Below are positions 10,256 to 19,497 of a stretch of DNA of 64,000 nt, piece by piece. The notes beneath the pieces are model-generated. The model was given only the letters and a program-made list of their open reading frames with translations, did not search any database and was not told the origin of the DNA. Every line of letters begins with the position of its first letter. Position 1 is the stretch's first letter. A program made the translations under genes and the position numbers. Origin of the DNA: JACKJK01 sp046159835 (lineage in GTDB: Bacteria; Pseudomonadota; Alphaproteobacteria; Rhizobiales; Tepidamorphaceae). The DNA is taken from the NCBI RefSeq assembly GCF_046159835.1, contig NZ_JBJXCY010000001.1, forward strand, positions 1,302,001 to 1,366,000, in the 5' to 3' direction.

Positions 10256-11491
10256 ATGGACATGAGCGCAGCCCCATACGACGTCGCGGCCGTCAGGCGG
10301 GATTTCCCGATCCTGTCGCGCGAAGTGCATGGCAAGCCGTTGGTCTATCTCGACAACGGCGCGTCGGCCCAGAAGCCGCAGGCGATGCTGGACGCGATCA
10401 CGAAGGCCTACACGGAAGAGTATGCCAACGTGCATCGCGGGCTGCACTTCCTGTCCAATGCCGCGACCGACGCCTACGAGGACGCGCGCGAGACCGTGCG
10501 CGACTTCCTCAACGCCGGCTCGGTGGACGAGGTGATGTTCACCCGCTCCACCACCGAGGCGATCAACCTCGTTGCTTACTCGCTGGGACTTGAGGAGATC
10601 GGGGAGGGCGACGAGATCGTCATCTCCCTGATGGAGCACCATTCCAACATCGTGCCGTGGCACTTCCTGCGCGAGCGCAAGGGCGCCGTCATCAAGTGGG
10701 TGCCGGTGCTGGAGGATGGCTCGTTCGACTTCGAGGCCTTCGAGGGGATGCTCAGCGAGCGCACCAAGCTCGTCGCGGTCACGCACATGTCCAACGTGCT
10801 CGGCACGGTCGTGCCAGTCGCCGACGTGATCCGCTCGGCGCATGCGCGCGGCATCAAGGTGCTGGTAGACGGCTCCCAGTCCGCCGTGCACATGCCGGTG
10901 GACGTGCGTGCGCTCGACGCCGACTTCTACTGCTTCACCGGCCACAAGACCTACGGGCCGAGCGGCATCGGCGTGCTGTATGGAAAGCGTGACCTCCTGG
11001 CGAAGATGCCGCCGTTCCTCGGCGGCGGCGAGATGATCCGCGACGTGACACAGGACCTCGTCACCTATGCCGAGCCGCCGCATCGCTTTGAAGCCGGTAC
11101 ACCGCCCATCGTGCAGGCCATCGGCCTTGGTGCGTCGCTCAAATACATGCAGTCGCTGGGCCGCGAGAACATCGCCGCACACGAGGAATCGCTGCGCGAT
11201 TACGCCCACGAGCGCCTCGGCCAGATGAACTCGATCCGCATCTTCGGCAACGCGCCGGGGAAGGGGGCTATCGTTTCCTTTGAAATGGTCGGCGCCCATG
11301 CGCACGATGTCGCCACCGTGCTCGACCGCGAAGGCGTCGCAGTGCGCGCCGGCACGCATTGCGCCCAGCCCCTGCTGGAGCACTATGGCGTGACCTCGAC
11401 TTGCCGCGCGTCGTTCGGCCTTTACAATACAAAGGACGAAGTGGACGTGCTCGTCACCGCGCTGGAGAAAGCGCAACGGATGTTCGAATGA
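10256..11491 (+). CDS. sufS: cysteine desulfurase SufS (group II)
   Basis: 411 residues. A PLP-dependent desulfurase that supplies sulfane sulfur to the Suf scaffold. The PLP lysine is in CFTGHKTYGPSGIG. The catalytic Cys lies in the short loop RAGTHCAQPLLEHYG, the hallmark of SufS/CsdA enzymes as opposed to the upstream IscS-like gene. The start is ATG 10256; a second Met two codons later is possible. The stop overlaps sufT. SufE is not encoded within this operon. Confidence 0.96.
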   Translation: MDMSAAPYDVAAVRRDFPILSREVHGKPLVYLDNGASAQKPQAMLDAITKAYTEEYANVHRGLHFLSNAATDAYEDARETVRDFLNAGSVDEVMFTRSTTEAINLVAYSLGLEEIGEGDEIVISLMEHHSNIVPWHFLRERKGAVIKWVPVLEDGSFDFEAFEGMLSERTKLVAVTHMSNVLGTVVPVADVIRSAHARGIKVLVDGSQSAVHMPVDVRALDADFYCFTGHKTYGPSGIGVLYGKRDLLAKMPPFLGGGEMIRDVTQDLVTYAEPPHRFEAGTPPIVQAIGLGASLKYMQSLGRENIAAHEESLRDYAHERLGQMNSIRIFGNAPGKGAIVSFEMVGAHAHDVATVLDREGVAVRAGTHCAQPLLEHYGVTSTCRASFGLYNTKDEVDVLVTALEKAQRMFE

Positions 11492-11922
11492 CCGAGAACA
11501 ACCCATACCTGATGGACGACGACGCCAAGGCGGACGCCGCGTCTGATGATGCGGCGAAGGCTGACGCACCCGCTGCGAATTCTCCGGATGCAGCCTCTAC
11601 GATCCCGAAGGAAGAGCTGACGGCACTGACCGATGACATCATCGCGGCGCTGAAAACCGTTTATGACCCCGAAATCCCGGTCGATATCTACGAGCTTGGC
11701 CTGATCTACCGCGTCGACATAGAAAATGATCGCTCGATCAATATCGACATGACGCTGACCGCGCCCGGCTGCCCGGTTGCCGGCGAGATGCCGATCTGGG
11801 TGGAAGACGCGGTGAGTTCGGTCGGCGGTGTCGGGCCGGTGACGGTCAACATGGTCTTCGATCCGCCCTGGGACCCCAGCCGGATGAGCGACGAGGCGCG
11901 TGTCGCTCTCGATATGTTCTAA
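11488..11922 (+). CDS. sufT: SufT, MIP18/DUF59 Fe-S maturation protein
   Basis: 144 residues from the ATG at 11488, which overlaps the sufS stop by 4 bases (ATGA). The N-terminal 40 residues are a low-complexity Asp/Ala stretch. The DUF59 core follows, with DPEIPVDIYELGLIY and the conserved Cys in LTAPGCPVAGEM. SufT proteins aid maturation of Fe-S enzymes, and this gene commonly follows sufS in alphaproteobacteria. Confidence 0.93.
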   Translation: MTENNPYLMDDDAKADAASDDAAKADAPAANSPDAASTIPKEELTALTDDIIAALKTVYDPEIPVDIYELGLIYRVDIENDRSINIDMTLTAPGCPVAGEMPIWVEDAVSSVGGVGPVTVNMVFDPPWDPSRMSDEARVALDMF

Positions 11923-12035
11923 AGCTCCAGGCAAGGTCGCCCCGTTGCGAACCTGACCCGCAGACCCTAGATTCTTTTCCAACGAGACGCGTTGGAATCG
12001 CCAGGTTCCGACCATAATCCAATGGATTGAGGACG

Positions 12036-12425
12036 ATGAACGTACAGGCCAGACCCAGACCCAAGGTCGTTTCGCTCACAGATGCAGCAGCGGAACGGGT
12101 GCGCGAGATCATCGAGAACTCCGACAAGTCGATTGCCGGCCTGCGCGTCGGCGTCACCAATGGTGGCTGCGCCGGCATGTCCTACACGATGGATTATGCC
12201 GAGGAGATCCAGTCGAGCGACGAGGTCGTGGAAGACAAGGGCGTCACCGTCCTCATCGACCCCAAGGCGGTTCTCTTCCTGCTGGGCACCGAGATGGACT
12301 TCCAGACCAGCAAGCTGTCGTCGGGCTTCGTGTTCAACAACCCGAACCAGACGAGTGCCTGCGGCTGCGGCGAATCCGTCGCCATTACCCCGGCGGTCGG
12401 TGATTTCGCGACCGACCCGGCCTGA
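12036..12425 (+). CDS. sufA: A-type Fe-S carrier SufA
   Basis: 129 residues from the ATG at 12036, preceded by GAGGA; an earlier TTG at 12027 adds three residues and is less likely. It is a HesB/IscA-fold carrier that takes clusters from SufBCD to apo-proteins. The three conserved cysteines are in GGCAGMSY and the C-terminal SACGCGES. It is separated from sufT by 113 bases that show no obvious signal, and from the TenA-like gene by 8 bases. Confidence 0.93.
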   Translation: MNVQARPRPKVVSLTDAAAERVREIIENSDKSIAGLRVGVTNGGCAGMSYTMDYAEEIQSSDEVVEDKGVTVLIDPKAVLFLLGTEMDFQTSKLSSGFVFNNPNQTSACGCGESVAITPAVGDFATDPA

Positions 12426-12433
12426 TCCTACCC

Positions 12434-13099
12434 GTGAGCGGCATATTCGAACGCCTGAAGGGCGATGCGGCGGCCGAATGGCGCGCCTATACCAACCATG
12501 CCTTTGTTCTGGGCATGGGCGATGGCACGCTGCCCGAGGCCGCGTTCCGTCATTATCTCGTCCAAGACTACCTCTTCCTCATCCAGTTTGCCCGTGCCTA
12601 CGCGCTCGGCGTGACCAAGGCTGATACGCTCGCGGACATGCGCGCCTGTGCTGCTGGCCTGTCGGCCATCGTCGATGTCGAGATGCAGCTTCACGTAAAG
12701 CTGTGCGGCGACTGGCGGATTACCCCTGAAGAACTCGAATCGACCTCGGAATCACGCGCGACCATCGCCTATACGCGCTACGTGCTGGAAGCCGGACACC
12801 GGGGCGACCTGCTGGACTTGCTGTGTGCACTCAGCCCCTGCGTGATCGGCTATGCGGAAATTGGCCGTGATCTGGCGGCACGCCAGAGCTCTGACGCCGC
12901 CAACCCCTACGCGGTGTGGATCGAGGAATATGCTGGCGAGGCGTACCAGCAGGTGGCGCAGGACGCCCGTGCGACGCTGAACCGGCTCGCGGCTGAAAAC
13001 CTCACTGACGCGCGTTATCCGCGCCTGCTGGAGCTTTTCCGGCAGGCCACGCGTCTTGAGGCTGATTTCTGGGAAATGGGAATGACCGGCGCCGATTAG
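12434..13099 (+). CDS. tenA: TenA-family protein (thiaminase II / aminopyrimidine salvage)
   Basis: 221 residues, start GTG 12434, 8 bases after sufA. TenA enzymes hydrolyse aminopyrimidines from thiamine breakdown for salvage. The expected pocket residues are present: Asp45 in YLVQDYLFL, Cys136 and Tyr140 in SPCVIGYAEIG, and Glu209 in RLEADFWEM. The core therefore looks catalytically intact. Its place at the end of a suf operon is unusual, since TenA is normally found with thiamine genes. The stop overlaps the stop of the convergent GGDEF gene by 4 bases (TTAG). Confidence 0.88.
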   Translation: MSGIFERLKGDAAAEWRAYTNHAFVLGMGDGTLPEAAFRHYLVQDYLFLIQFARAYALGVTKADTLADMRACAAGLSAIVDVEMQLHVKLCGDWRITPEELESTSESRATIAYTRYVLEAGHRGDLLDLLCALSPCVIGYAEIGRDLAARQSSDAANPYAVWIEEYAGEAYQQVAQDARATLNRLAAENLTDARYPRLLELFRQATRLEADFWEMGMTGAD

Positions 13100-14163
13100 G
13101 CGACGGCCTGAACGTCCTCGTCGGTCAGCGCGTCTTCACCGGTCACGCGATTGCGGCCGTTGCGCTTGGACTTGTAGAGGGCAGCATCGGCACGGGAGAT
13201 CATCGAGTCGGGCGTATCCGACACGTTCATCATCGCAATGCCGAACGACATGGTGATGCGGCCAAGGTTTTCACCGGTCGAGCGCTTCACAAGTTCCTTT
13301 TTCATGATCGCGGCACGGATCTGCTCGGCGACCACACAGGCCGAGTCGTAGTCGGTCTGCGGAAGGATGATGGCGAACTCTTCACCACCGTAGCGCGAAG
13401 CCACGTCGCGGCCCTTCACCGACTGCTTCAGCGTCGCGCCCACGAGTTTCAACACCTGGTCCCCGGTCTGGTGACCGTAGGTGTCGTTGAAGCGCTTGAA
13501 GTGGTCGATGTCGCACATGATCAGGCAGAGCGGGTTTTCCTCGTGGCGTTCGGAGGAAATGAGGCGCTCAAGTGCCTGGTCGAAATGGCGGCGGTTGGCG
13601 AGTCCGGTCAGCACGTCGGTGATGGTCTCGGTGCGAACCGCCTCCAGATTGTCCTGTAACTCGGCAATTTGCTGGCGTGAGGTGCGCAACTGCTCTTCAA
13701 GGTTGCAGTTGCGGTCTTCCATGGCACGGGTCGCGGTGAGGACACGGGCCACGACAGAGCGAGTCTGTTCAACGCTGCTGTCCGATGAAAGCGTGTTGGC
13801 AGCGTCGCTCAGTTCCTTGCCATATTCGCCGACGGTGCCGGTCGATTCCTCAATACGGCGAATGAGTTCGTTGATTTCTACGGACATCTGGTCGCTGACA
13901 TCCCCGAGACGATCAGAGAGGTTCAGCGGCGAGACAAACTCGTCATAGAATCGGTCGAGGAGGGCGGCATCGATGGTGCCGTGGCGGTCAAGCGCGGCAT
14001 TCAGCGCCTGGTTGAGTTCGCGATTGTAGCCTGCAGAATATGTGTACCAAAGTTCATATGTCCGCGGATACGCCGGGTTCTCGTTCTTCTTCATGAACTT
14101 GAGAGCGTTCTCACCGAACGAAATCGTTCGGAGGAACTCGGCTCTATCCGGAGTGTTCGCCAT
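13096..14163 (-). CDS. GGDEF-domain diguanylate cyclase
   Basis: 355 residues from the ATG at 14163, preceded by AGAAGGGG; an upstream in-frame extension to 14427 has no domain and overlaps the helicase gene. The N-terminal 180 residues are helical and have no recognised sensor domain, ending in a coiled-coil-like stretch before the C-terminal GGDEF domain. The active-site motif is GGEEF (in RYGGEEFAIILP), compatible with c-di-GMP synthesis. The inhibitory RxxD site is KGRD instead, so product inhibition may be altered. No transmembrane segment is visible, so the protein should be cytoplasmic. Confidence 0.9.
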   Translation of the reverse strand: MANTPDRAEFLRTISFGENALKFMKKNENPAYPRTYELWYTYSAGYNRELNQALNAALDRHGTIDAALLDRFYDEFVSPLNLSDRLGDVSDQMSVEINELIRRIEESTGTVGEYGKELSDAANTLSSDSSVEQTRSVVARVLTATRAMEDRNCNLEEQLRTSRQQIAELQDNLEAVRTETITDVLTGLANRRHFDQALERLISSERHEENPLCLIMCDIDHFKRFNDTYGHQTGDQVLKLVGATLKQSVKGRDVASRYGGEEFAIILPQTDYDSACVVAEQIRAAIMKKELVKRSTGENLGRITMSFGIAMMNVSDTPDSMISRADAALYKSKRNGRNRVTGEDALTDEDVQAVA

Positions 14164-14275
14164 AGCTTGCGGCCCCTTCTGACGGAATCTCTGTCCGTTT
14201 GACCGGAAAAGTACCGCTGATCCACTTAACGATGGGTTAAGTGACGTATGGGAAGGCGTGCGGCACCGGTGGCAA

Positions 14276-15700
<1,425 letters not shown>

Positions 15701-16072
15701 GTAGTTCTTTTCGTTTCGGTCTGGTGGTGTTGCCGGGGGACCCGTTCCGCCCGGTCAATCGAACAGGTCTCGCGCTTTCCGGAAGCAATAATCACGAACG
15801 CGTCCGCGTTTCGCCCGAAGTCGCAAAACTTGGTTATTGGTGAGCCGCTGCCATCTACGCGGCAGCACAGTGGCCTGCCGGGTGAACGCGACCTTCAAAC
15901 ATAGGGTCACTTGCGCGTTCCGCAGGCCGTATCTCGCGCTAGGACATATGGAGAACGGTTTGCGGAGTCAAATTAAACTACGGCAATAGACCCATTTCAC
16001 GTGCAATCTTGCTCCAAAAGCGACATCCGCGCCATTCACAATGACACTTTGACATCTCGAAAGCCTTCACCC
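15701..16072. other. intergenic region between divergent helicase and hydrolase genes
   Basis: 372 bases with no supportable gene. The helicase side is an AT-richer leader that contains a perfect inverted repeat AACGCG-TC-CGCGTT at 15797-15810. Long structured leaders occur on cold-regulated helicases, but nothing here proves that. No promoter close to consensus was recognised. Confidence 0.5.
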
Positions 16073-16783
16073 ATGCCCCAGATCGTCTTCGTTCCCGGCC
16101 TGCTTTGCACCGCCGACCTCTTCGCGCCGCAAGTGGAGGCACTGCCGCAGGGCTGGGAGGCCACCATCGCCAATCACACGCAGGACGCGACGATGGAGAA
16201 GATCGCGGCGCGGTTTCTGGAAGGTGCGCCGGATCGATTCACACTGGTCGGGCTGTCCATGGGTGGCTACGTGACGCTTGAAGTCATGCGGCAGGCACCC
16301 GAGCGGGTGACCGGGCTGGTGCTGATGGACACGAGCGCGCGCGCTGACCGCGACCACCAGAAACAGACGCGGCGCGACCTGGTGGAACGCGCCCGTGCCG
16401 AGGGTCTCGATGCTGTTCTCGACCAGCTGTTGCCGGTGTTGATTGCGAAAGCCCGACAGTCGGACGAAGCGCTCGTCAGCCTCGTTCGAAAGATGGCCCA
16501 TGACACCGGCGTCGATGCCTTCGCACGCCAGCAGGAGGCCATCATGGAGCGTGGGGAGGCGTTCGATACGTTACGCGCGGTGAACTGCCCGACGCTCATC
16601 GTTTGCGGCGAAGACGATACGCTGACGCCGCCCAAGCTCGCGCGCGAAATGGTGACGTGCGTGCCGCACGCAAGGATCGAGACGGTACCGGCCAGCGGGC
16701 ACCTTTCGACGCTGGAGCAGCCTGAAGCGCTCAGCGAGATTTTGAACGAATTTCTGCGCGAAATCGAATCGCAGGATTCCTAG
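16073..16783 (+). CDS. alpha/beta hydrolase
   Basis: 236 residues from the ATG at 16073 (MPQIVFVPGLLCTADLFAPQ); the frame is open back to a GTG at 16001, but that extension carries no domain. An alpha/beta hydrolase with the nucleophile elbow GLSMGGY, an acid residue in CGEDDTLTPP and the catalytic His in ASGHLSTLEQPE. Similar proteins include esterase- and lactonase-like hydrolases; the substrate is unknown. Its TAG stop overlaps the parE stop on the opposite strand (CTAG). Confidence 0.85.
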   Translation: MPQIVFVPGLLCTADLFAPQVEALPQGWEATIANHTQDATMEKIAARFLEGAPDRFTLVGLSMGGYVTLEVMRQAPERVTGLVLMDTSARADRDHQKQTRRDLVERARAEGLDAVLDQLLPVLIAKARQSDEALVSLVRKMAHDTGVDAFARQQEAIMERGEAFDTLRAVNCPTLIVCGEDDTLTPPKLAREMVTCVPHARIETVPASGHLSTLEQPEALSEILNEFLREIESQDS

Positions 16784-18852
16784 ACGTCGAGTTCTTCGGC
16801 GAATTCGGCACGATCCTGGATGAAACGGAAGCGCGCGTCCGAGTTCGTTCCCATCAGTTCGGACACGGAATCGCGGGTCTTCTCGACGTCTTCGGCGGTG
16901 ATCTCGACACGCAGAAGCGTACGCTTCTTCGGGTCCATCGTCGTTTCCTTGAGCTGGTGCGGCATCATCTCGCCGAGGCCCTTGAAGCGTCCGATCTCGA
17001 TCTTTCCACGCCCGTTGAATTCCGAGCTCATCAGCTCGTCCTTGTGCATGTCGTCGCGCGCATAGAGCGTCTTGCCGCCCTGGCTGATGCGGTAAAGCGG
17101 CGGCACGGCAAGGAACAGGTGACCGTTGTCGATGAGCTGCGGCATCAGCTTGTAGAAATAGGTGATGAGCAGGGACGCGATGTGCGCGCCGTCCACGTCG
17201 GCGTCCGTCATGATGATGATGCGCTCGTAGCGCAGGTCGTCGTCGCGGTAAGCGGACCCGGTGCCGCAGCCGAGCGCCTGCACGAGGTCTGACAGCTGCT
17301 GGTTGGCGTTCAGCTTGTCGCGTCCGGCGCTCGCCACGTTCAGGATCTTGCCGCGCAGCGGCAGCACCGCCTGCGTGGCACGGGCGCGCGCCTGCTTGGC
17401 GGAGCCGCCGGCGGAGTCGCCTTCAACTATAAAGAGTTCGGTGCCTTCTCGGGAATTGGCGGAGCAGTCAGACAGCTTGCCGGGCAGGCGCAGCTTGCGA
17501 GTCGCGGTCTTGCGCTGGGTTTCGCGCTCCTGGCGGCGGCGCAGGCGTTCCTCGGCGCGGTCGATCACCCATTCCAGCAGCCTGGTTGCCTGTTGCGGGC
17601 GCGCGGCGAGCCAGTGGTCGAAGGCGTCGCGCACGGCATTTTCGACGATGCGCGAGGCTTCCTGCGTGGTCAGCCGTTCCTTGGTCTGGCCCTGGAACTC
17701 TGGTTCGCGCACGAAGACAGACAGCATGATGCCGGCAGACGCCAGCACGTCATCGCTGGTGATGACGTTCAGCTTCTTGTTGTTAGTGAGCTCGCCGAAC
17801 GCCTTGAGGCCCTTCAGCAGCGCCAGCCGCAAGCCAGCGACGTGCGTGCCACCTTCCGGCGTGGGAACCGTGTTGCAGTAGGAATTGACGAAACCGTCGC
17901 GCCCGCCGAACCAGCAGATCGCCCATTCGGCGCGCCCGCCGCCATCGAGTTTCTCGCTCTTGCCGAAGAACAAGTCGTCGGTGACGCGGGCTGCCTTGCC
18001 GACTTCGCTTTCGAGGTAGTCCTTCAGCCCGTCGGGGAACTTGAAGGTCTCCTGCGCAGGGATTTCTGTGCCTGCCACCAGCGAGGGGTCACAGCTCCAG
18101 CGGATCTCGACACCGCCGAACAGGTAGGCCTTGGAACGCGCCATGCGGAACAGGCGCGCGGGCTTGAAGGCGGCACCCTTGCCGAAGATTTCGGCGTCCG
18201 GATGGAAGCGGATCTTCGTGCCGCGCCGGTTCATGACATCACCGAGCGACTCCAGCGCGCCCGTCGGACTGCCCTTGGAATAATATTGACGGTAGAGCTT
18301 GCGCCCGCGCGCGACCTCGACCTCCAGGTCGTCGGACAACGCGTTGACGACAGACACGCCAACGCCGTGCAGGCCGCCGGAGGTCTCGTAGACCTTGCTG
18401 TCGAACTTCCCGCCAGCGTGCAGCGTTGTGAGGATCACCTCCAGCGCCGAGCGGTTCTTGTACTTGGGGTGCGGGTCGACGGGGATGCCGCGCCCGTTGT
18501 CGGTCACGGTCAGGTAGTTTTCGGCATCGAGGTTCACCTCGATCACGCTGGCATGGCCGGCCACGGCTTCGTCCATCGCGTTGTCGATCACTTCGGCAAA
18601 AAGGTGGTGCAGCGCCTTCTCGTCTGTCCCGCCGATATACATGCCGGGCCGGCGGCGCACCGGCTCAAGGCCTTCGAGCACCTCGATGTCGGCGGCGGTA
18701 TAGGCGTCTTCCGCGCCCCCGGTCCCGGTGGCGGCAAGCTGGCGCTCGGCGGGCTTGGCCTTCTCGACCTTGCGCGCGGCGCCCTTGGCGACGGTTTTCA
18801 GCTGGGAAACGCTGTTGTCCAGAGCAGCGAAGAGATCGTCGGAATCGCTCAT
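16780..18852 (-). CDS. parE: DNA topoisomerase IV subunit B
   Basis: 690 residues from the ATG at 18852. ParE with ParC decatenates daughter chromosomes. The GHKL ATPase motifs are EVIDNAMDEAVAG, VTDNGRGIPVD and GGLHGVGVSVVNALS. The TOPRIM part shows LFIVEGDSAGGSAKQAR and MTDADVDGAHI. The sequence lacks GyrB-specific insertions and has the N-terminal extension DDLFAALDNSVSQLK usual for rhizobial ParE. The frame continues to 19137, but that extension crosses the hairpin terminator at 18949-18986, so I reject it. It is convergent with the hydrolase gene. Confidence 0.95.
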   Translation of the reverse strand: MSDSDDLFAALDNSVSQLKTVAKGAARKVEKAKPAERQLAATGTGGAEDAYTAADIEVLEGLEPVRRRPGMYIGGTDEKALHHLFAEVIDNAMDEAVAGHASVIEVNLDAENYLTVTDNGRGIPVDPHPKYKNRSALEVILTTLHAGGKFDSKVYETSGGLHGVGVSVVNALSDDLEVEVARGRKLYRQYYSKGSPTGALESLGDVMNRRGTKIRFHPDAEIFGKGAAFKPARLFRMARSKAYLFGGVEIRWSCDPSLVAGTEIPAQETFKFPDGLKDYLESEVGKAARVTDDLFFGKSEKLDGGGRAEWAICWFGGRDGFVNSYCNTVPTPEGGTHVAGLRLALLKGLKAFGELTNNKKLNVITSDDVLASAGIMLSVFVREPEFQGQTKERLTTQEASRIVENAVRDAFDHWLAARPQQATRLLEWVIDRAEERLRRRQERETQRKTATRKLRLPGKLSDCSANSREGTELFIVEGDSAGGSAKQARARATQAVLPLRGKILNVASAGRDKLNANQQLSDLVQALGCGTGSAYRDDDLRYERIIIMTDADVDGAHIASLLITYFYKLMPQLIDNGHLFLAVPPLYRISQGGKTLYARDDMHKDELMSSEFNGRGKIEIGRFKGLGEMMPHQLKETTMDPKKRTLLRVEITAEDVEKTRDSVSELMGTNSDARFRFIQDRAEFAEELDV

Positions 18853-18948
18853 GGCGGCTTCAACCTGCGGCGGAATGCGTGGGGAAATCGAATCGAAACA
18901 AATAGTGCCATGAGCGTGGCGGCAAGGCGACCGATGCTGCGCACACAC

Positions 18949-18986
18949 AAAAAAAGAGCCGCAGCAACGCGAAACGCCTGCGGCTC
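18949..18986 (-). terminator. intrinsic terminator upstream of parE
   Basis: On the minus strand a 9-bp stem GAGCCGCAG/CTGCGGCTC is followed by seven T. It is about 100 bases upstream of parE in the sense direction. It therefore either ends a small RNA transcribed toward parE or acts as an attenuator in the parE leader. Confidence 0.7.
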
Positions 18987-19123
18987 CAGATCGGTACGAC
19001 TGTGGCCCGGCACTCGGGCCGCTTCGGGGGAACGCGGTGAGGGGAGTGCCGAAACCAGTGTCCGCGGAACGGGCGTGCGGCGGGCAGAACCTCTCCCGCG
19101 GACGATTTCGAGTCTCCTCGAAA
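18987..19123 (-). ncRNA. candidate structured RNA or parE leader
   Basis: Three further perfect inverted repeats lie just upstream of the terminator: CGGCACTC/GAGTGCCG (19008-19015 with 19044-19051, plus an outer ACTG/CAGT), GTCCGCGG/CCGCGGAC (19060-19067 with 19096-19103), and TTTCGAG/CTCGAAA with a 4-base loop (19106-19112 with 19117-19123). With the terminator this makes four stems in 175 bases, ending in a U-run on the minus strand. It does not show the conserved parts of tmRNA, RNase P RNA or SRP RNA. I cannot assign a family. Confidence 0.4.
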
Positions 19124-19497
19124 GAAATGTCACCCACATGACCGGTTGGTAACGATCGTTTTACAAGCTCGCTGCCATAGTCCTGATCAGAGCTTTTCGG
19201 GAGCGTGGCGTATCTGAGTATTGGCGTAATTCACGCTTTCCCGTGCGTAGGGCTCTGTTTGTACTGACGTTGAGTAGTCTCCTCACCACGAGGCAGTATC
19301 CGGCCATGGCACTTCGCCACACGTTTCGCCAAAGTGCCGGAATCCCAAGCCTTTTTGCTTGGGCGTGGGCGCTTCGTATTCCATCCGGAATAGCTGTTAT
19401 TCTGCTTGTCGCGGTGTTTGCGGCAGCCTGAATCGCGCCTCACTCTCGCCGCCCGCAGCCGGCTTGAGTTACTATCCGCCGGTTTCCATTTCAGTTT
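19124..19497. other. intergenic region before glycerate kinase
   Basis: 374 bases. It contains a 10-base palindrome AACGATCGTT (19151-19160) and a hairpin CCCAAGC/GCTTGGG (about 19345-19364). A 62-codon plus-strand frame (19243-19431) ends in a hydrophobic segment but has a GTG start and no ribosome binding site, and I do not call it. No convincing promoter was seen for the glycerate kinase gene. Confidence 0.45.

Noticed and set aside
18853..19137. N-terminal extension of parE
   Set aside because: The extension has no ParE homology and crosses a strong hairpin with a T-run.
19243..19431. 62-codon frame ending in a hydrophobic helix
   Set aside because: GTG start, no ribosome binding site, no operon context; the internal ATG leaves only 41 codons.
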